Source: Desulfotignum sp.
GTDB taxonomy: Bacteria; Desulfobacterota; Desulfobacteria; Desulfobacterales; Desulfobacteraceae
Direction of reading: 5' to 3'
DNA: 63,119 nucleotides
Assembly (NCBI GenBank): GCA_011389575.1
Contig: JAABUB010000007.1
Coordinates: 1 to 63,119 of the forward strand
Each line of letters begins with the position of its first letter. Positions within the stretch are counted from its first letter, which is position 1. A model generated the notes under the pieces. That model was not told where the DNA came from. It did not search any database and was given only the letters and a program-made list of their open reading frames with translations. Both the position numbers and the translations under genes were made by a program. This document shows, one piece after another, positions 8,013 to 17,376 of the stretch.

Positions 8013-9545
8013 ATGAAAAAAGCCAGAATCGTCTTAACCCTTCCTGCAGAAACAGACTATATCCCTGTATCCCAAAATGCGGTTCGCGTATTTGCAGGGC
8101 AATGCGGGTTTGAAGAGTCTCAAGCTAATTTAATTGCGTTGGCATTGGAAGAATCCTTTATCTATGCACTTGAAATGGGATACGAGGGAATCCAAGGTGA
8201 AATAAGAATTACAATTTCATCAACGAGCACGGGGTTGAAAATAGATACATATTCCAATGGGTTGCCTCTCAACCCGGATCAACTGCCTGCATATAGCCCC
8301 AAAAGTGCTTTGAAGAATCAAGATTTGCACGGCCTTAGTTTTTTTCTCGTTAAAAAGCTGATGGATAGAGTTTCTTTTTCTGTTCTCCAGAACGGACAAC
8401 GAGAGTTGACAATGCTTAAACACCTTCCCTTAGATGACAACAAGTGTCCGCCCGGTGCAGCACAACCATGTAAAAATAAAAAGGCTGTAAAGCTAAAAGC
8501 CAGATCGGATAAAGAAATTCACCACCGCATACGGCTGGCTGTCCCTGAAGATGCAGAGGAAATCGCCAGGGTCGCCTTGCTTTCCCATGGTTCTATCCTG
8601 TTCAATGAAGATATTTATTATCCGGCGAGAGTAAAAGAAATGATCGAGTCATATCAAATGGTTTCCGTTGTGGCGGTTACCGAAGATAATGTTCTCTTCG
8701 GTCATGGAGCCCTCGTGTCCTTGGGACAAAATAAACTGGTGGAAGAGTTGACTTACGGATTTATTAACCCCGAGTTTCGTGGCAGTGAGGTCGTGTCTGA
8801 AATTGCCCGGTTCTTAATGGATAATGCACTAAACCGAGGGATACATGCTATTCAGGCCCTGTCTGTGACCAGTCACATCCATTCACAAAAAGCTATAAAA
8901 AAATACGGATTTATTGAAACCGCCCTGTTGCTGGTCACTAGCACGGGAGCCAGCAATTGGAAAAAGAATGAGACCAGTGAACCCGACCGCATTGGAAACC
9001 TGCTCCAGGTAAAGTATCTCGGGAACATAAAATCATCCGTTCTTTTTGTCCCATCCCGGCATCAGCAAATCATCCAAGATATCTACACCTGTGTTGGTGG
9101 TAACATTCATTTCTCGACGCAGGAACAAAACCCGGTTACTATCCCCAATGAATCCAATATATTGAGCGAATCAAATCTCATCGAAGGTTGGGGGGTTATC
9201 TGTGTGCTTGAATATGGCAGAGATGTGGAAAAGAAGGTGCAGGAAATAGTTCATGAAGCCATAAAACTAGGGCTTGTCGCAATTCATCTTCTTCTGCCAA
9301 TGGATACCCCGGCCACACCGTATTTTGCATCAGTATTTGAGGCTAAGGGCTTCTTTTTTGCCGGTGTAGGACCGGGGGATGATGCCAGGGAATATTTTGC
9401 CTTACAGTATATCACCAGGGATATGGAATATGATTCCATCCATGTTGTGGAGGGGATGGGTCAACGGATAAAAGACTATGTTATCGAATGTGGGAAGAAT
9501 GCGATAAAAACATATGCATCATCAATCCGGCAACCATCAGTGTAA
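8013..9545 (+). CDS. HATPase (RsbW-like) - GNAT acetyltransferase fusion
   Basis: Residues 1-145 resemble the anti-sigma-factor/HATPase_c_2 fold: an N-box-like helix (LIALALEESFIYALEMGY), a G1-like turn (SNGLPLNPDQLP) and a G2-like element (DLHGLSFFLVKKLMDRVSF). The usual Mg-binding Asn of the N box appears as Tyr, so ATP binding is doubtful. Residues 170-320 form a GNAT domain (IRLAVPEDAEEIARVAL, FGHGALVSLG, INPEFRGSEV, KAIKKYGFIETALLL). A further 190-residue segment follows. The 3' end overlaps a MATE gene tail to tail by 65 bases. The role is unknown; a signalling protein that acetylates a target is plausible. Confidence 0.7.
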   Translation: MKKARIVLTLPAETDYIPVSQNAVRVFAGQCGFEESQANLIALALEESFIYALEMGYEGIQGEIRITISSTSTGLKIDTYSNGLPLNPDQLPAYSPKSALKNQDLHGLSFFLVKKLMDRVSFSVLQNGQRELTMLKHLPLDDNKCPPGAAQPCKNKKAVKLKARSDKEIHHRIRLAVPEDAEEIARVALLSHGSILFNEDIYYPARVKEMIESYQMVSVVAVTEDNVLFGHGALVSLGQNKLVEELTYGFINPEFRGSEVVSEIARFLMDNALNRGIHAIQALSVTSHIHSQKAIKKYGFIETALLLVTSTGASNWKKNETSEPDRIGNLLQVKYLGNIKSSVLFVPSRHQQIIQDIYTCVGGNIHFSTQEQNPVTIPNESNILSESNLIEGWGVICVLEYGRDVEKKVQEIVHEAIKLGLVAIHLLLPMDTPATPYFASVFEAKGFFFAGVGPGDDAREYFALQYITRDMEYDSIHVVEGMGQRIKDYVIECGKNAIKTYASSIRQPSV

Positions 9546-10821
9546 CAAATTCTGCAATCGGGATGGCAAGAAAGATAAGATGAAACTCAAAAAAGTGATA
9601 GAAGAATACAACCAAAGAAATGGGCAAAATCAAGGTTCTTAACAATGAAATAATAAGTGAGGCAGAAGCTTTTTCCCGGGCTGTAAAAAATGCAGAAATC
9701 ATAATATTACAACCGGAAAGCAAAAATACAGGGAAGACCAAGGGAAAAAATTTGTGGATCAAATTTCTTGAGGCTACTTCACTATCTTCCAGAAAAATAT
9801 TCATAATTACATCTGGCCATACCAACAATACGAGAACGAGCAGAGAACTCACTGTCAGATTAAAAAATAAGCCAAAAGTAAAGAATGAAACAGAACGATC
9901 CCATTTATTTGCACCGATATTTACGCTGACTGGTGCCTGGATTGCCTCCCCGGCGCTGTAAGCAACCATGAACCACAGATAAACGATATAATATATAACG
10001 GTAAATGCGGCGACCGCATCAATTCCGGATTTATTCATCAATACAAGATTAAAAACCAACACAAGGATACCGCCGGAAGTCTCGTTTACAAATTCGGAAA
10101 AGCCATTGAACGCCGCTCTTGATACCGGCGTAATATCCAGATTGGGTCTGACCAAACGAAGGCTGCTGCTCCGGCGAAAGAAAGATGGAAACAGGATAAA
10201 AAACACAATGGATTGTGAAAAACCGGAAGCTATTGCTGCCCCCTTGAGCCCCATACTGAAGTTGACAATTAACAGCCAGTCTAAAAATAGGTTCAACGAT
10301 GCGCTGAGTATCAGGGCAAAAGAGACCAATTCCGGCGCTTGATTAATCCTTCCAAAACTTGTCAGGCCGATGCCCATGAAAATAAAGGGTAAAAACCAGC
10401 AATAGTTTTTTAAATAGGTAATAACATCGGGCATAATAACGAGATTTGCACCCAACAGTCTGACAGTCATTTCGGGAAAAAGAAGAATTGGGAGTGAAAC
10501 AAAAATTGAGATCAACAAACTTGAGAAAAAAATCTGGGAGAAGACGTGAGCCGCTTCAATCTTCTTGTTTGCACCCAATAATCTGCCGCACTGAGCACTC
10601 CCCCCGACACTGAGCATGATGGACAGACTGAATGTGAATCCCCAGAAAGGGATGGTCAGATTTACAGCTGCCAGTGCTTGGGCGCCCACCACATTGCCCA
10701 GGAAGATACCGTCAATAACGAAAGCTGATGAGATGGCCATCATTCCCATGATCGTGGGAATGGCGTACCAAAAAAATATGGTGCTCGTTTTGCCGGACAG
10801 TAGATCCGGTTTTTTTTTCAT
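9481..10821 (-). CDS. MATE family multidrug/organic cation exporter
   Basis: This 446-residue protein has twelve hydrophobic helices and the MATE pattern: PTIMGMMAISSAFVIDGIFL near the start, then LAAVNLTIPFWGF, and GLKGAAIASGFSQ before helix 6. It resembles the DinF/NorM-like bacterial branch that uses Na+ or H+ to expel cationic compounds. Codon use is AT-rich, like the adjacent HATPase-GNAT gene and unlike the GC-rich operon that follows, which suggests both were acquired together. The last 65 bases are shared with the convergent gene. Confidence 0.9.
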   Translation of the reverse strand: MKKKPDLLSGKTSTIFFWYAIPTIMGMMAISSAFVIDGIFLGNVVGAQALAAVNLTIPFWGFTFSLSIMLSVGGSAQCGRLLGANKKIEAAHVFSQIFFSSLLISIFVSLPILLFPEMTVRLLGANLVIMPDVITYLKNYCWFLPFIFMGIGLTSFGRINQAPELVSFALILSASLNLFLDWLLIVNFSMGLKGAAIASGFSQSIVFFILFPSFFRRSSSLRLVRPNLDITPVSRAAFNGFSEFVNETSGGILVLVFNLVLMNKSGIDAVAAFTVIYYIVYLWFMVAYSAGEAIQAPVSVNIGANKWDRSVSFFTFGLFFNLTVSSLLVLVLLVWPDVIMNIFLEDSEVASRNLIHKFFPLVFPVFLLSGCNIMISAFFTAREKASASLIISLLRTLILPISLVVFFYHFFEFHLIFLAIPIAEFVTLMVAGLMMHMFLSHSSHIR

Positions 10822-10962
10822 AATTGCTAAGTCTCAGAATATTTGGATAATTGTTTCACCGTGTTCAACTTCGGTAATGCATGTGGATGCCTTTTTTCTA
10901 AAATCTGTGAAAGAAACTGTTTTCACGGTATATCTTCTCTTAAATGTGCATAAAAATGTACA

Positions 10963-11535
10963 TTACACCTGATTGCGCTTGTAAAAGTAGATGACCACCA
11001 GGAGGCGGGCTTTTTTTCTGCCCAGGCTTTTGCCGGCATGGGGGACGTTGGAGTCAAAGTAGACATTGTCGCCCGGGTCCAGGATCAGGGTCTGGTCCCC
11101 GTAGAGGAATTCCAGGCGGCCGTCCAGGATATACATGCATTCTTCGCCTTCGTGGGAGTACATTTTGTGGATTCCGAAGGGGGCGTGGATGATGAAGGGT
11201 TCCATGTTTTTGCCGGGTTTGCCGCCGGCCAGGACCTCGTAGTCATATCCGGCAAACTGGGGGGTCTCCTCGATGATGGTGCGGCCGCAGGCTTTTGAAA
11301 CAAACAGACGGACATCTTCGGGCGGGGCCACGGTCTGGGACAGGATGGCTGTGACCGCCACATCCAGGGCACCGGCAATGCGGGTGAGGGTGGAGTAGGG
11401 CGGGGCTTTTTTGGACCGCTCCACCTTGGACAGATACCCTTTGGTCAGGCCGGTGCGGCGGGCCAGTTCATCCAGGGTGAGTTTTTTGCGGGTACGCAGG
11501 GTTTTGATGTTCCGGGATATGATCTGCTCATCCAT
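10963..11535 (-). CDS. XRE-family regulator with C-terminal cupin sensor
   Basis: This 190-residue protein has an N-terminal Cro/CI helix-turn-helix (ISRNIKTLRTRKKLTLDELA, GLTKGYLSKVERSKKAPPYS) and a C-terminal cupin_2 barrel (HEGEECMYILDGRLEFLYGD, LDPGDNVYFDSNVPHAG). Cupin-XRE proteins repress or activate catabolic operons in response to a small ligand. It is the last gene of the seven-gene operon dctP-Q-M-glcD-glcF-larA, 11 bases after larA, so it most likely regulates that operon with lactate or a related hydroxyacid as ligand. Confidence 0.9.
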   Translation of the reverse strand: MDEQIISRNIKTLRTRKKLTLDELARRTGLTKGYLSKVERSKKAPPYSTLTRIAGALDVAVTAILSQTVAPPEDVRLFVSKACGRTIIEETPQFAGYDYEVLAGGKPGKNMEPFIIHAPFGIHKMYSHEGEECMYILDGRLEFLYGDQTLILDPGDNVYFDSNVPHAGKSLGRKKARLLVVIYFYKRNQV

Positions 11536-11546
11536 GATGCCCTCTC

Positions 11547-12821
11547 TTAAAGGGGTTGCAGGGGGGTGACCCCGGGGAGGATGTTTTCTCCGAAAGGAAT
11601 CACATATCCTTTGCCGGTCAATGCCGCGGTCCAGGCCTGGATATCGGTGGCCGGTGTGAACCCCAGGTTCCGGACCAGGTCATCATGCAGATCCGACACC
11701 AGGGAGATGGCAAACCGGTTCAGCAGGTCCATGAGCCGGAATGCCACGTAAGACGGCATGTGAAAGGACCGGGTCAGGGCCTTTCCCAGCTCTGCCGGAC
11801 AGGTGCGGTATGCTTGCAGGGCTTTTGCAAATTCGGGATTGCCCCCGCCCTGGTCACACCCGGCCACAAACAGGATGGTTCCGCCGTCCTTGACCACACC
11901 CACAGTGTTGAACAGGGCCTTGGTGGCCTGGTAGAGCTGGCCGTCGGTGCGGAACCCGCCGGCAGACACCAAAGCAAAATCGCCTTTTTCAGGGACTGTG
12001 ACACAGCAGGCCCGGTTCAGGGCTGCGCATCCCTGGTCAAAAGTGGGATGCAGGTCTCCGGCAGCTGCATAAAAGATCTCCCCGGCCCCGTTGGCTGCCA
12101 CGGCAGCGTAACACGCAGTTTTGTTCTGTAAAAACAGGTTGGCCCCTTCCATCATGTCTTCATGGACCGGGTTGCCGTGTGTGACAGCCTGGCGCACCAG
12201 AGGATGGGGCCGGCCGGTGTCGTCAAATGCCAGGGAATGGTTCTGCTGGATGCTGTCATATCCGGCAATGCCGGGCAGAATATATTTTCTGCCCCCGCCG
12301 AATCCGGCAATGAGATGGTGCAGGACCCCGCCGAAAATGATGATGTGATCCGCTTCCACCGCTTCTTTGGTCACAGACAGACGGGTGCCCCGGGAGGTGG
12401 TTCCGATGTCGATCAGCCGGGAGGGGTCAAGGCCGGCGGAATTGCAGATGCGTACCCGGCTGACACTGGCCTGGCCGGCCAGAAGGGCAAACCGGGTTTC
12501 CGGGATCGGGGCATGGGTTCCCAGGGCGATGATCACCGTGATCTGTTCATCCGGTACGCCCAGGTCTGCCAGGGCCTGGATGATAGCGGGGACAAACAGG
12601 TCGCCTCTGGCCCACAGCCGGGTATCATCCGGGATGATGACTGCCACTTTCCGGGTTGCAATGCCTGGCGGGGCCGTGTCCTGGATCCCTTTTTGAATGA
12701 CGGCGGCGGCTTGGTCCATGGAAAGGGAAGATACCTCTTTTCCCTGGATCACAGACAGAAGGTTTTTGTCGGGGAGATCCACGGTCACGTGGGTGCGGCC
12801 TTTTTCCAGATCGATTTTCAT
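11547..12821 (-). CDS. larA: LarA-family nickel-pincer 2-hydroxyacid racemase
   Basis: This 424-residue protein belongs to the lactate racemase family (DUF2088 plus C-terminal domain). The start at 12821 gives an ATGA overlap with glcF; a 30-codon upstream extension is not needed. The residues that hold the nickel-pincer cofactor in the Lactobacillus enzyme (His108, His174, Lys184, His200) match His103, His169, Lys179 and His195 here (ALGTHAP, VLHHLIAGFGGGRKY, IQQNHSLAF). The cofactor genes larB, larC and larE are not in the window. Context with GlcDF and a TRAP importer points to D/L interconversion of lactate; other LarA homologs act on malate or aryl lactates. Confidence 0.85.
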   Translation of the reverse strand: MKIDLEKGRTHVTVDLPDKNLLSVIQGKEVSSLSMDQAAAVIQKGIQDTAPPGIATRKVAVIIPDDTRLWARGDLFVPAIIQALADLGVPDEQITVIIALGTHAPIPETRFALLAGQASVSRVRICNSAGLDPSRLIDIGTTSRGTRLSVTKEAVEADHIIIFGGVLHHLIAGFGGGRKYILPGIAGYDSIQQNHSLAFDDTGRPHPLVRQAVTHGNPVHEDMMEGANLFLQNKTACYAAVAANGAGEIFYAAAGDLHPTFDQGCAALNRACCVTVPEKGDFALVSAGGFRTDGQLYQATKALFNTVGVVKDGGTILFVAGCDQGGGNPEFAKALQAYRTCPAELGKALTRSFHMPSYVAFRLMDLLNRFAISLVSDLHDDLVRNLGFTPATDIQAWTAALTGKGYVIPFGENILPGVTPLQPL

Positions 12822-14227
12822 TCTCCCAGTCCTTTGCTGATCAGGGTTACCGGGTGGGCCACATTGAGGTTGTCCTTTTCGGACAGGCTGCCGTGCAGGT
12901 TGATCCGGCACACCGGGCAGTCGGTAAGCCAGTAATCAGCCCCGGCAGCCCGGGCACTGGCCAGTTTTTTTGCCATCATTTTTTGGGAAATATCCGGGTA
13001 TTCATAAAAAAAAGTGCCCCCGCCACCGCAGCAGGCTGCCGCATCCGACACCGGGATGTAGTCAAAGCAGGGCAGGGCCTTGAGCAGATCCAGAATTTTT
13101 GGAAGGGAATTGAAACTGTTTTTGGAGTGGCAGGGGGCATGGTAGATCACTTTGTGGGCCGGGGTGTCCGGTTTCATGGCAGCTGCCAGGTCATCTATGT
13201 GGTCATGGAGAAACGAGAGAATATCCCGGGTTTTTGCGGCAATGGTCTCTGGCATGCCCGGGTTGATTTTTTGGATCAGGGCTGCATGGCGGCTGCCGGC
13301 CGGGGTGTTCATCAATTCCGGATATTCATCTTTTAAGGCCGCTCCGCAGGTGGTGCAATCCACGATTACAGCATTGCAGTTTTTCGTTGCCGCATCGTAA
13401 GCCTCATCCACGGCATCGCAGTTTTCCGCGGCCGCATCCCGGGTGTTCTCCAGGGTATCGTCGTCCTTTTCACGCATGGCCCCCTGGATGGCTGTCAGGT
13501 TGACCGCCATGTTTTCGACGGCCTGGTTTCTTGCCCCGTGGAACATCATGGGGATGCCGCAGCAAGTCTGTCCGTCGGGAATCACCACCTCATACCCCAG
13601 GCGGGTGAGGATATTGACGGTGGCCTGTCCGGTTTCGGCAAACATATAGTTGGTGGCGCATCCGGTGAAATAGATCACCCGTCCTCTGGGGTTGCCTGTG
13701 GAATGGCCTATGGGATTACCCCTGGAATGGCCTCCCGGGCTGCCCTTGGCAGGAGACACCCGGGGCAGGGTGCTGCGGAAGGGCCGACGGTTCATCTCCG
13801 GGAACCGGCTTACCGGGATGGCGCCGATTTTGTATTTTTTTTCTACGGCTGCAGGGGTGAGGCGCCGGCCGATTCTGGCCAGGCCCGCCCCCATGTGCAG
13901 GCGGTATTCTTTTGCCAAAAGATATATCAAGCTGCGGATGGCCGGGGGGTCGGGCCGGGATTTGGCCAGCTGTTCGCGCATGTCCATGAATTTGGCATAG
14001 TGGTTGATGCCCGAAGGACAGGCCACTTTGCAGGCCCCGCACATCAGACACTGGGATACCAGGTCCTTGAGCATAGGAGAGGCGGACAGGTCTTTTTTTT
14101 CAAACGCCTTGATGAGCTGGAGCCGGGCCCGGGGGGAGGCCTGTTCCTGTTTGAGCACCTGGTACACCGGGCAGACAGACAGGCAAAGACCGCATTTGCC
14201 GCAGTTCTGGATGGGCTGGTCTGTCAT
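12818..14227 (-). CDS. glcF: GlcF/LldE-like iron-sulfur subunit of 2-hydroxyacid oxidase
   Basis: This 469-residue protein has two N-terminal 4Fe-4S motifs (CGKCGLCLSVCPVY and CLMCGACKVACPSG) and two CCG domains (CCGIPMMFHG; later CCGGGGTFFYEY with a terminal CPVC). It passes electrons from the flavoprotein GlcD to the membrane or soluble carriers. It overlaps glcD and larA by ATGA. Two insertions are odd: an 8-residue tandem repeat around residues 165-180 (GHSRGNPI / GHSTGNPR) and a 14-residue tandem repeat around 258-290 (DAAAENCDAV / DAATKNCNAV). Both fall outside the cysteine motifs, in likely surface linkers. Confidence 0.9.
   Translation of the reverse strand: MTDQPIQNCGKCGLCLSVCPVYQVLKQEQASPRARLQLIKAFEKKDLSASPMLKDLVSQCLMCGACKVACPSGINHYAKFMDMREQLAKSRPDPPAIRSLIYLLAKEYRLHMGAGLARIGRRLTPAAVEKKYKIGAIPVSRFPEMNRRPFRSTLPRVSPAKGSPGGHSRGNPIGHSTGNPRGRVIYFTGCATNYMFAETGQATVNILTRLGYEVVIPDGQTCCGIPMMFHGARNQAVENMAVNLTAIQGAMREKDDDTLENTRDAAAENCDAVDEAYDAATKNCNAVIVDCTTCGAALKDEYPELMNTPAGSRHAALIQKINPGMPETIAAKTRDILSFLHDHIDDLAAAMKPDTPAHKVIYHAPCHSKNSFNSLPKILDLLKALPCFDYIPVSDAAACCGGGGTFFYEYPDISQKMMAKKLASARAAGADYWLTDCPVCRINLHGSLSEKDNLNVAHPVTLISKGLGE
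13371..13454. repeat. 42-bp tandem duplication inside glcF
   Basis: Two imperfect copies (starting near 13371 and 13413) encode two 14-residue units in the linker before the second CCG domain of GlcF. The period is a multiple of three, so the frame is kept. The copies have diverged at several positions, so it is not a very recent event. Confidence 0.6.
13694..13741. repeat. 24-bp tandem duplication inside glcF
   Basis: GGAATGGCCT recurs at 13700 and 13724. The 24-base period encodes an 8-residue repeat of Gly-His-Ser/Thr-Gly-Asn-Pro type in the linker before the first CCG domain. Confidence 0.6.
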
Positions 14228-15597
14228 ACGAATTTTCCCGGGTTCAGGATTCCGTCCGGATCCACGGCCTGCTTGATGGTTTTCATGAACTCGATGGTGT
14301 CCTGGTTCATGACCAGGTGCAGGTATTTTGATTTTGCCAGGCCGATGCCATGCTCTCCGGACAGGGTGCCGTCCAGGTCGGCGGCGGCCTGGAAGATATC
14401 GTCAAACGCAGCCACCACCCGGGACCATTCTTCGGTATTGCTTTTGTCTGCCGGGATCATGGGGTGCATGTTGCCGTCTCCGGCATGGGCCAGGACCCCC
14501 ACCCGCAGGTTGTGTTTGTCTGCGATCTGTATGATGCGCCGCACCATTTCCGGGACCCGGCTCACCGGCACGGTGACATCTTCGGAAATAATGTCCGGCG
14601 CCAGCTTGGCAAACACGCCGTAGGCGGAGCGCCGGGCCGTCCACAGCCGTTCTCTGTCAGCAGCTGATCCGGCTTCCTGGATGTTGACGGCATTATTGGC
14701 AACCAGTTTTTCCGAGATCTGTTTGATTTGTTTGTCACAGGCCTCTGCCACCCCGTCCACCTCGATGAGCAGGGTGCCTGCAGCCTCTCTGTCAAGCCCT
14801 AAGCCGGCTTTGTCCTCGATGGCGTTCAGGGTGAGTTTGTCCATCAGTTCCATGGCCGCCGGCAGGATCCCGGATCCGATGATGTCCGTGACCGCCTTGG
14901 CCGTGTCATCCAGGTCTTTGAAGGTGGCCATGATGGTTTTCACGGTTTCAGGTAACGGCACCACCTTGAGGGTGGCTTTGGTGACCAGTCCCAGGGTGCC
15001 TTCAGATCCGCAGAACAGAGCTGCCAGTTTGTATCCGGTGACATCCTTGATGTTTTTGCTGCCGAATGTGATGACCTTGCCCGAGGCCAGCACCACCTCC
15101 AGGCTCAGGATATAATCCAGGGTCACCCCGTATTTGAGGCACCGGGGGCCGCCCGCGTTCTGGGCAATGTTGCCGCCGATGGTGGCGGAGTTCATGGAGC
15201 CGGGATCCGGGGGAAAGAAAAACCCGTAAGGGGCCAGGGCTGCCTGGACATCGGCATTCACCACCCCGGGCTCCACAATGATGTACCGGTCTCTGGTGTT
15301 GATTTCAATGATCCGGTCCATTTTGGAAAAGCAGATTACCAGGCCGTGATGCAGTGGCACCGGGGCCCCGCACACCGAGGTGCCGGCGCCTCTGCCGGTC
15401 ACCGGGATTTTGTGGGCCGAAGCCAGGGCCAGGATCTGTGACACCTCCCGGGTGGTTTCAGGGAAAATCACGGCATCGGGCATGGACTCTTCCACAAACG
15501 CGTCATAGGCATAGCAGGTGAGCTGTTCTTTTTTGTCCAGCCACCGGGTTGGGTCCACAATGGCGGTGAATTGGTCTTTTACATCCTGGGAAATCAT
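14224..15597 (-). CDS. glcD: FAD-linked 2-hydroxyacid (glycolate/D-lactate type) dehydrogenase
   Basis: This 457-residue flavoprotein is of the GlcD/Dld type. The N-terminal FAD_binding_4 domain has GRGAGTSVCGAPVPL and GSMNSATIGGNIAQNAGGP. The C-terminal oxidase domain has the catalytic-site motifs HAGDGNMHP and LSGEHGIGLAKSKY. It oxidises a D-2-hydroxyacid to the 2-oxoacid and gives electrons to the Fe-S partner GlcF, whose gene overlaps it by ATGA. It starts 9 bases after dctM. With LarA in the same operon both D and L forms could be used. Confidence 0.92.
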   Translation of the reverse strand: MISQDVKDQFTAIVDPTRWLDKKEQLTCYAYDAFVEESMPDAVIFPETTREVSQILALASAHKIPVTGRGAGTSVCGAPVPLHHGLVICFSKMDRIIEINTRDRYIIVEPGVVNADVQAALAPYGFFFPPDPGSMNSATIGGNIAQNAGGPRCLKYGVTLDYILSLEVVLASGKVITFGSKNIKDVTGYKLAALFCGSEGTLGLVTKATLKVVPLPETVKTIMATFKDLDDTAKAVTDIIGSGILPAAMELMDKLTLNAIEDKAGLGLDREAAGTLLIEVDGVAEACDKQIKQISEKLVANNAVNIQEAGSAADRERLWTARRSAYGVFAKLAPDIISEDVTVPVSRVPEMVRRIIQIADKHNLRVGVLAHAGDGNMHPMIPADKSNTEEWSRVVAAFDDIFQAAADLDGTLSGEHGIGLAKSKYLHLVMNQDTIEFMKTIKQAVDPDGILNPGKFV

Positions 15598-15606
15598 AAA
15601 GGCTCC

Positions 15607-16884
15607 TTAATGCAGTATCCAGTTTGGCAGTGCCAGGGAAATCCAGGGGATGTAGGTGACCAGCATCAGGCAGACCAGCATGATCACAAGAAACGGTGCC
15701 ACGCCCCGGGCGATTTTGATAATGGGTTCTTTTGTGATGCCCGAGGCCACAAACAGGTTCAGGCCAAAGGGCGGGGTGAGCATGCCCATCTGGATGTTGA
15801 GCACCATGACGATGCCGAAATGCACAAGATCGATGCCGTACCGGTTCAGGGTTTCTAAAAACAGCGGTGCCAGAATGAGCATGGCAGATACATCATCCAT
15901 GAAGCATCCCAGGATCAGGAACAAAATGTTCACGGTGAGCAGAAACATCCAGGGGCTGTCAATATACAGGAAGATGATATCTGCCAGCTGGTGGGGAACC
16001 TGCTCAGCGGTGAGCAGCCAGATAAAGGTCATGGCACACGATAAAATAAACAGCAGGCAGGCGGACAGCACAGCTGCCTCCTGGCATACGCCTGTCAGGT
16101 CCTTGGGGCCGAACTCCCGGTAGATGACCATTTCCACAAACAGGGCATATACCACGGACACGGCAGCCGCTTCCGTGGGGGTGAATACGCCGGAATAAAT
16201 ACCCCCCAGCACGATAAAGGGCAAAGCCAGGGCCCAGATGCCTTCTTTGCCTGTCTGGATCAGCCGGGAAAGCGAGGCTTTCTGCTCGATGCGCCAGTTG
16301 TGTTTCTTTGCCACAAAAAAGGTGTATACCATCAGGCAGAACCCGATGAGCAGCCCGGGCATCACCCCGGCCATGAAGATTTCCGACACCGATACATTCA
16401 TGACCAGGCAGTAGAGAATCATGGGTATGGAGGGCGGAATCACAATGCCCAGAGAACCGGACACCGTGATCAGGCCCAAAGAAAATTTTTCTCCATACCC
16501 GGCCTTGATCAGGGCCGGAATCATGATGGAGCCGATGGCCACCACCGTGGCAGGAGAAGATCCGGAGATGGCGGCAAAAAAGATGCAGGCCAGGATCCCG
16601 GCCATGGCAAGACCTCCGGGAAACCACCCCACCAGGGCGTTGACAAAGGCGATGAGCCGTCTGGCAATGCCGCCGCGGGTCATGACCGCACCTGCCAGGA
16701 TGAAAAAAGGAATGGCCAGGAGCACGAACTGGTCCAGTGCGTTGAACAATTGCTGGGTGATGATGGTCAACGGGGTGGAGGAAAAAAATACCAGAGACAC
16801 CAGGGTGGTCACCCCCAGGATCACGGCAATGGGTACGCCTAAAAACAGGAGCAGGCCAAAGCAGATGCAGATGGTCAGGATCAT
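15607..16884 (-). CDS. dctM: TRAP transporter large permease DctM
   Basis: This 425-residue polytopic protein of the DctM/SiaM type has about twelve helices. Visible family features are GVPIAVILGVTTL at the start, VLLAIPFFILAGAVMTRGG, AISGSSPATVVAIGSIMIPA and LILGCFMDDVSAMLILAPLF. It forms the Na+-coupled channel with DctQ. Its ATG overlaps the dctQ stop. Located between the binding-protein gene and the oxidase genes, it very likely imports the 2-hydroxyacid substrate. Confidence 0.93.
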   Translation of the reverse strand: MILTICICFGLLLFLGVPIAVILGVTTLVSLVFFSSTPLTIITQQLFNALDQFVLLAIPFFILAGAVMTRGGIARRLIAFVNALVGWFPGGLAMAGILACIFFAAISGSSPATVVAIGSIMIPALIKAGYGEKFSLGLITVSGSLGIVIPPSIPMILYCLVMNVSVSEIFMAGVMPGLLIGFCLMVYTFFVAKKHNWRIEQKASLSRLIQTGKEGIWALALPFIVLGGIYSGVFTPTEAAAVSVVYALFVEMVIYREFGPKDLTGVCQEAAVLSACLLFILSCAMTFIWLLTAEQVPHQLADIIFLYIDSPWMFLLTVNILFLILGCFMDDVSAMLILAPLFLETLNRYGIDLVHFGIVMVLNIQMGMLTPPFGLNLFVASGITKEPIIKIARGVAPFLVIMLVCLMLVTYIPWISLALPNWILH

Positions 16885-17360
16885 GGGTTGGCCCCTTTCA
16901 GGCCCTGTTTGAATGCCTGTAAAAGGAATCTGATCCCGATGAAAATGGAAAACACCGGTATGGGCAGATAGGCGATATACATGGGGATCTGCATGGTGGG
17001 GGAGGTGGTTTCATACCCGTGCATGCGCAGCACGATTTTCCAGGAATGATACGCCACAATAAAGAAAAATGTCGCTGACAGACAGTTGGTGAGCGCCCGG
17101 ACCAAACCCTGCCAGGGCCTGCCCATATGGGACACCACAAGGTCCATGGTAAAATGGCTGCCGGTGCGCACCCCGATGGATGCCCCTAAAAAAGCTACAA
17201 AAACCCCCACGTACCGGCCCAGTTCCTCAAACCAGGTAAAAGAATAATTGAACACATACCGGGCGATTACCTGGACAAAGCCGATGGCTGCCAGGACCAG
17301 GATGGTCCACACCAGGGTGATGTTTTCCATGCGGTTGATAATATTGAAAAATCGCTGCAA
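16881..17360 (-). CDS. dctQ: TRAP transporter small permease DctQ
   Basis: This small four-helix TRAP subunit has the family motif FTWFEELGRYVGVFVAFLGA and IGVRTGSHFTMD. I place the start at TTG 17360, because AGGAGG lies exactly 7 bases upstream. The longer frame from ATG 17393 would begin inside a strong hairpin and has no ribosome binding site. This gives 159 residues, which is normal. It overlaps dctM by ATGA. Confidence 0.85.
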   Translation of the reverse strand: MQRFFNIINRMENITLVWTILVLAAIGFVQVIARYVFNYSFTWFEELGRYVGVFVAFLGASIGVRTGSHFTMDLVVSHMGRPWQGLVRALTNCLSATFFFIVAYHSWKIVLRMHGYETTSPTMQIPMYIAYLPIPVFSIFIGIRFLLQAFKQGLKGANP

Positions 17361-17376
17361 GGCAGGGCCTCCTGAA

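Noticed and set aside
13371-13747. A CRISPR-like array in the glcF region
   Set aside because: Only two copies each, no spacers of constant length, and the repeats are in coding frame. No CRISPR array or cas gene is in the window.
13538-14623. 361-codon plus-strand frame opposite glcF/glcD
   Set aside because: Shadow of two well-supported genes; low-complexity text without motifs.
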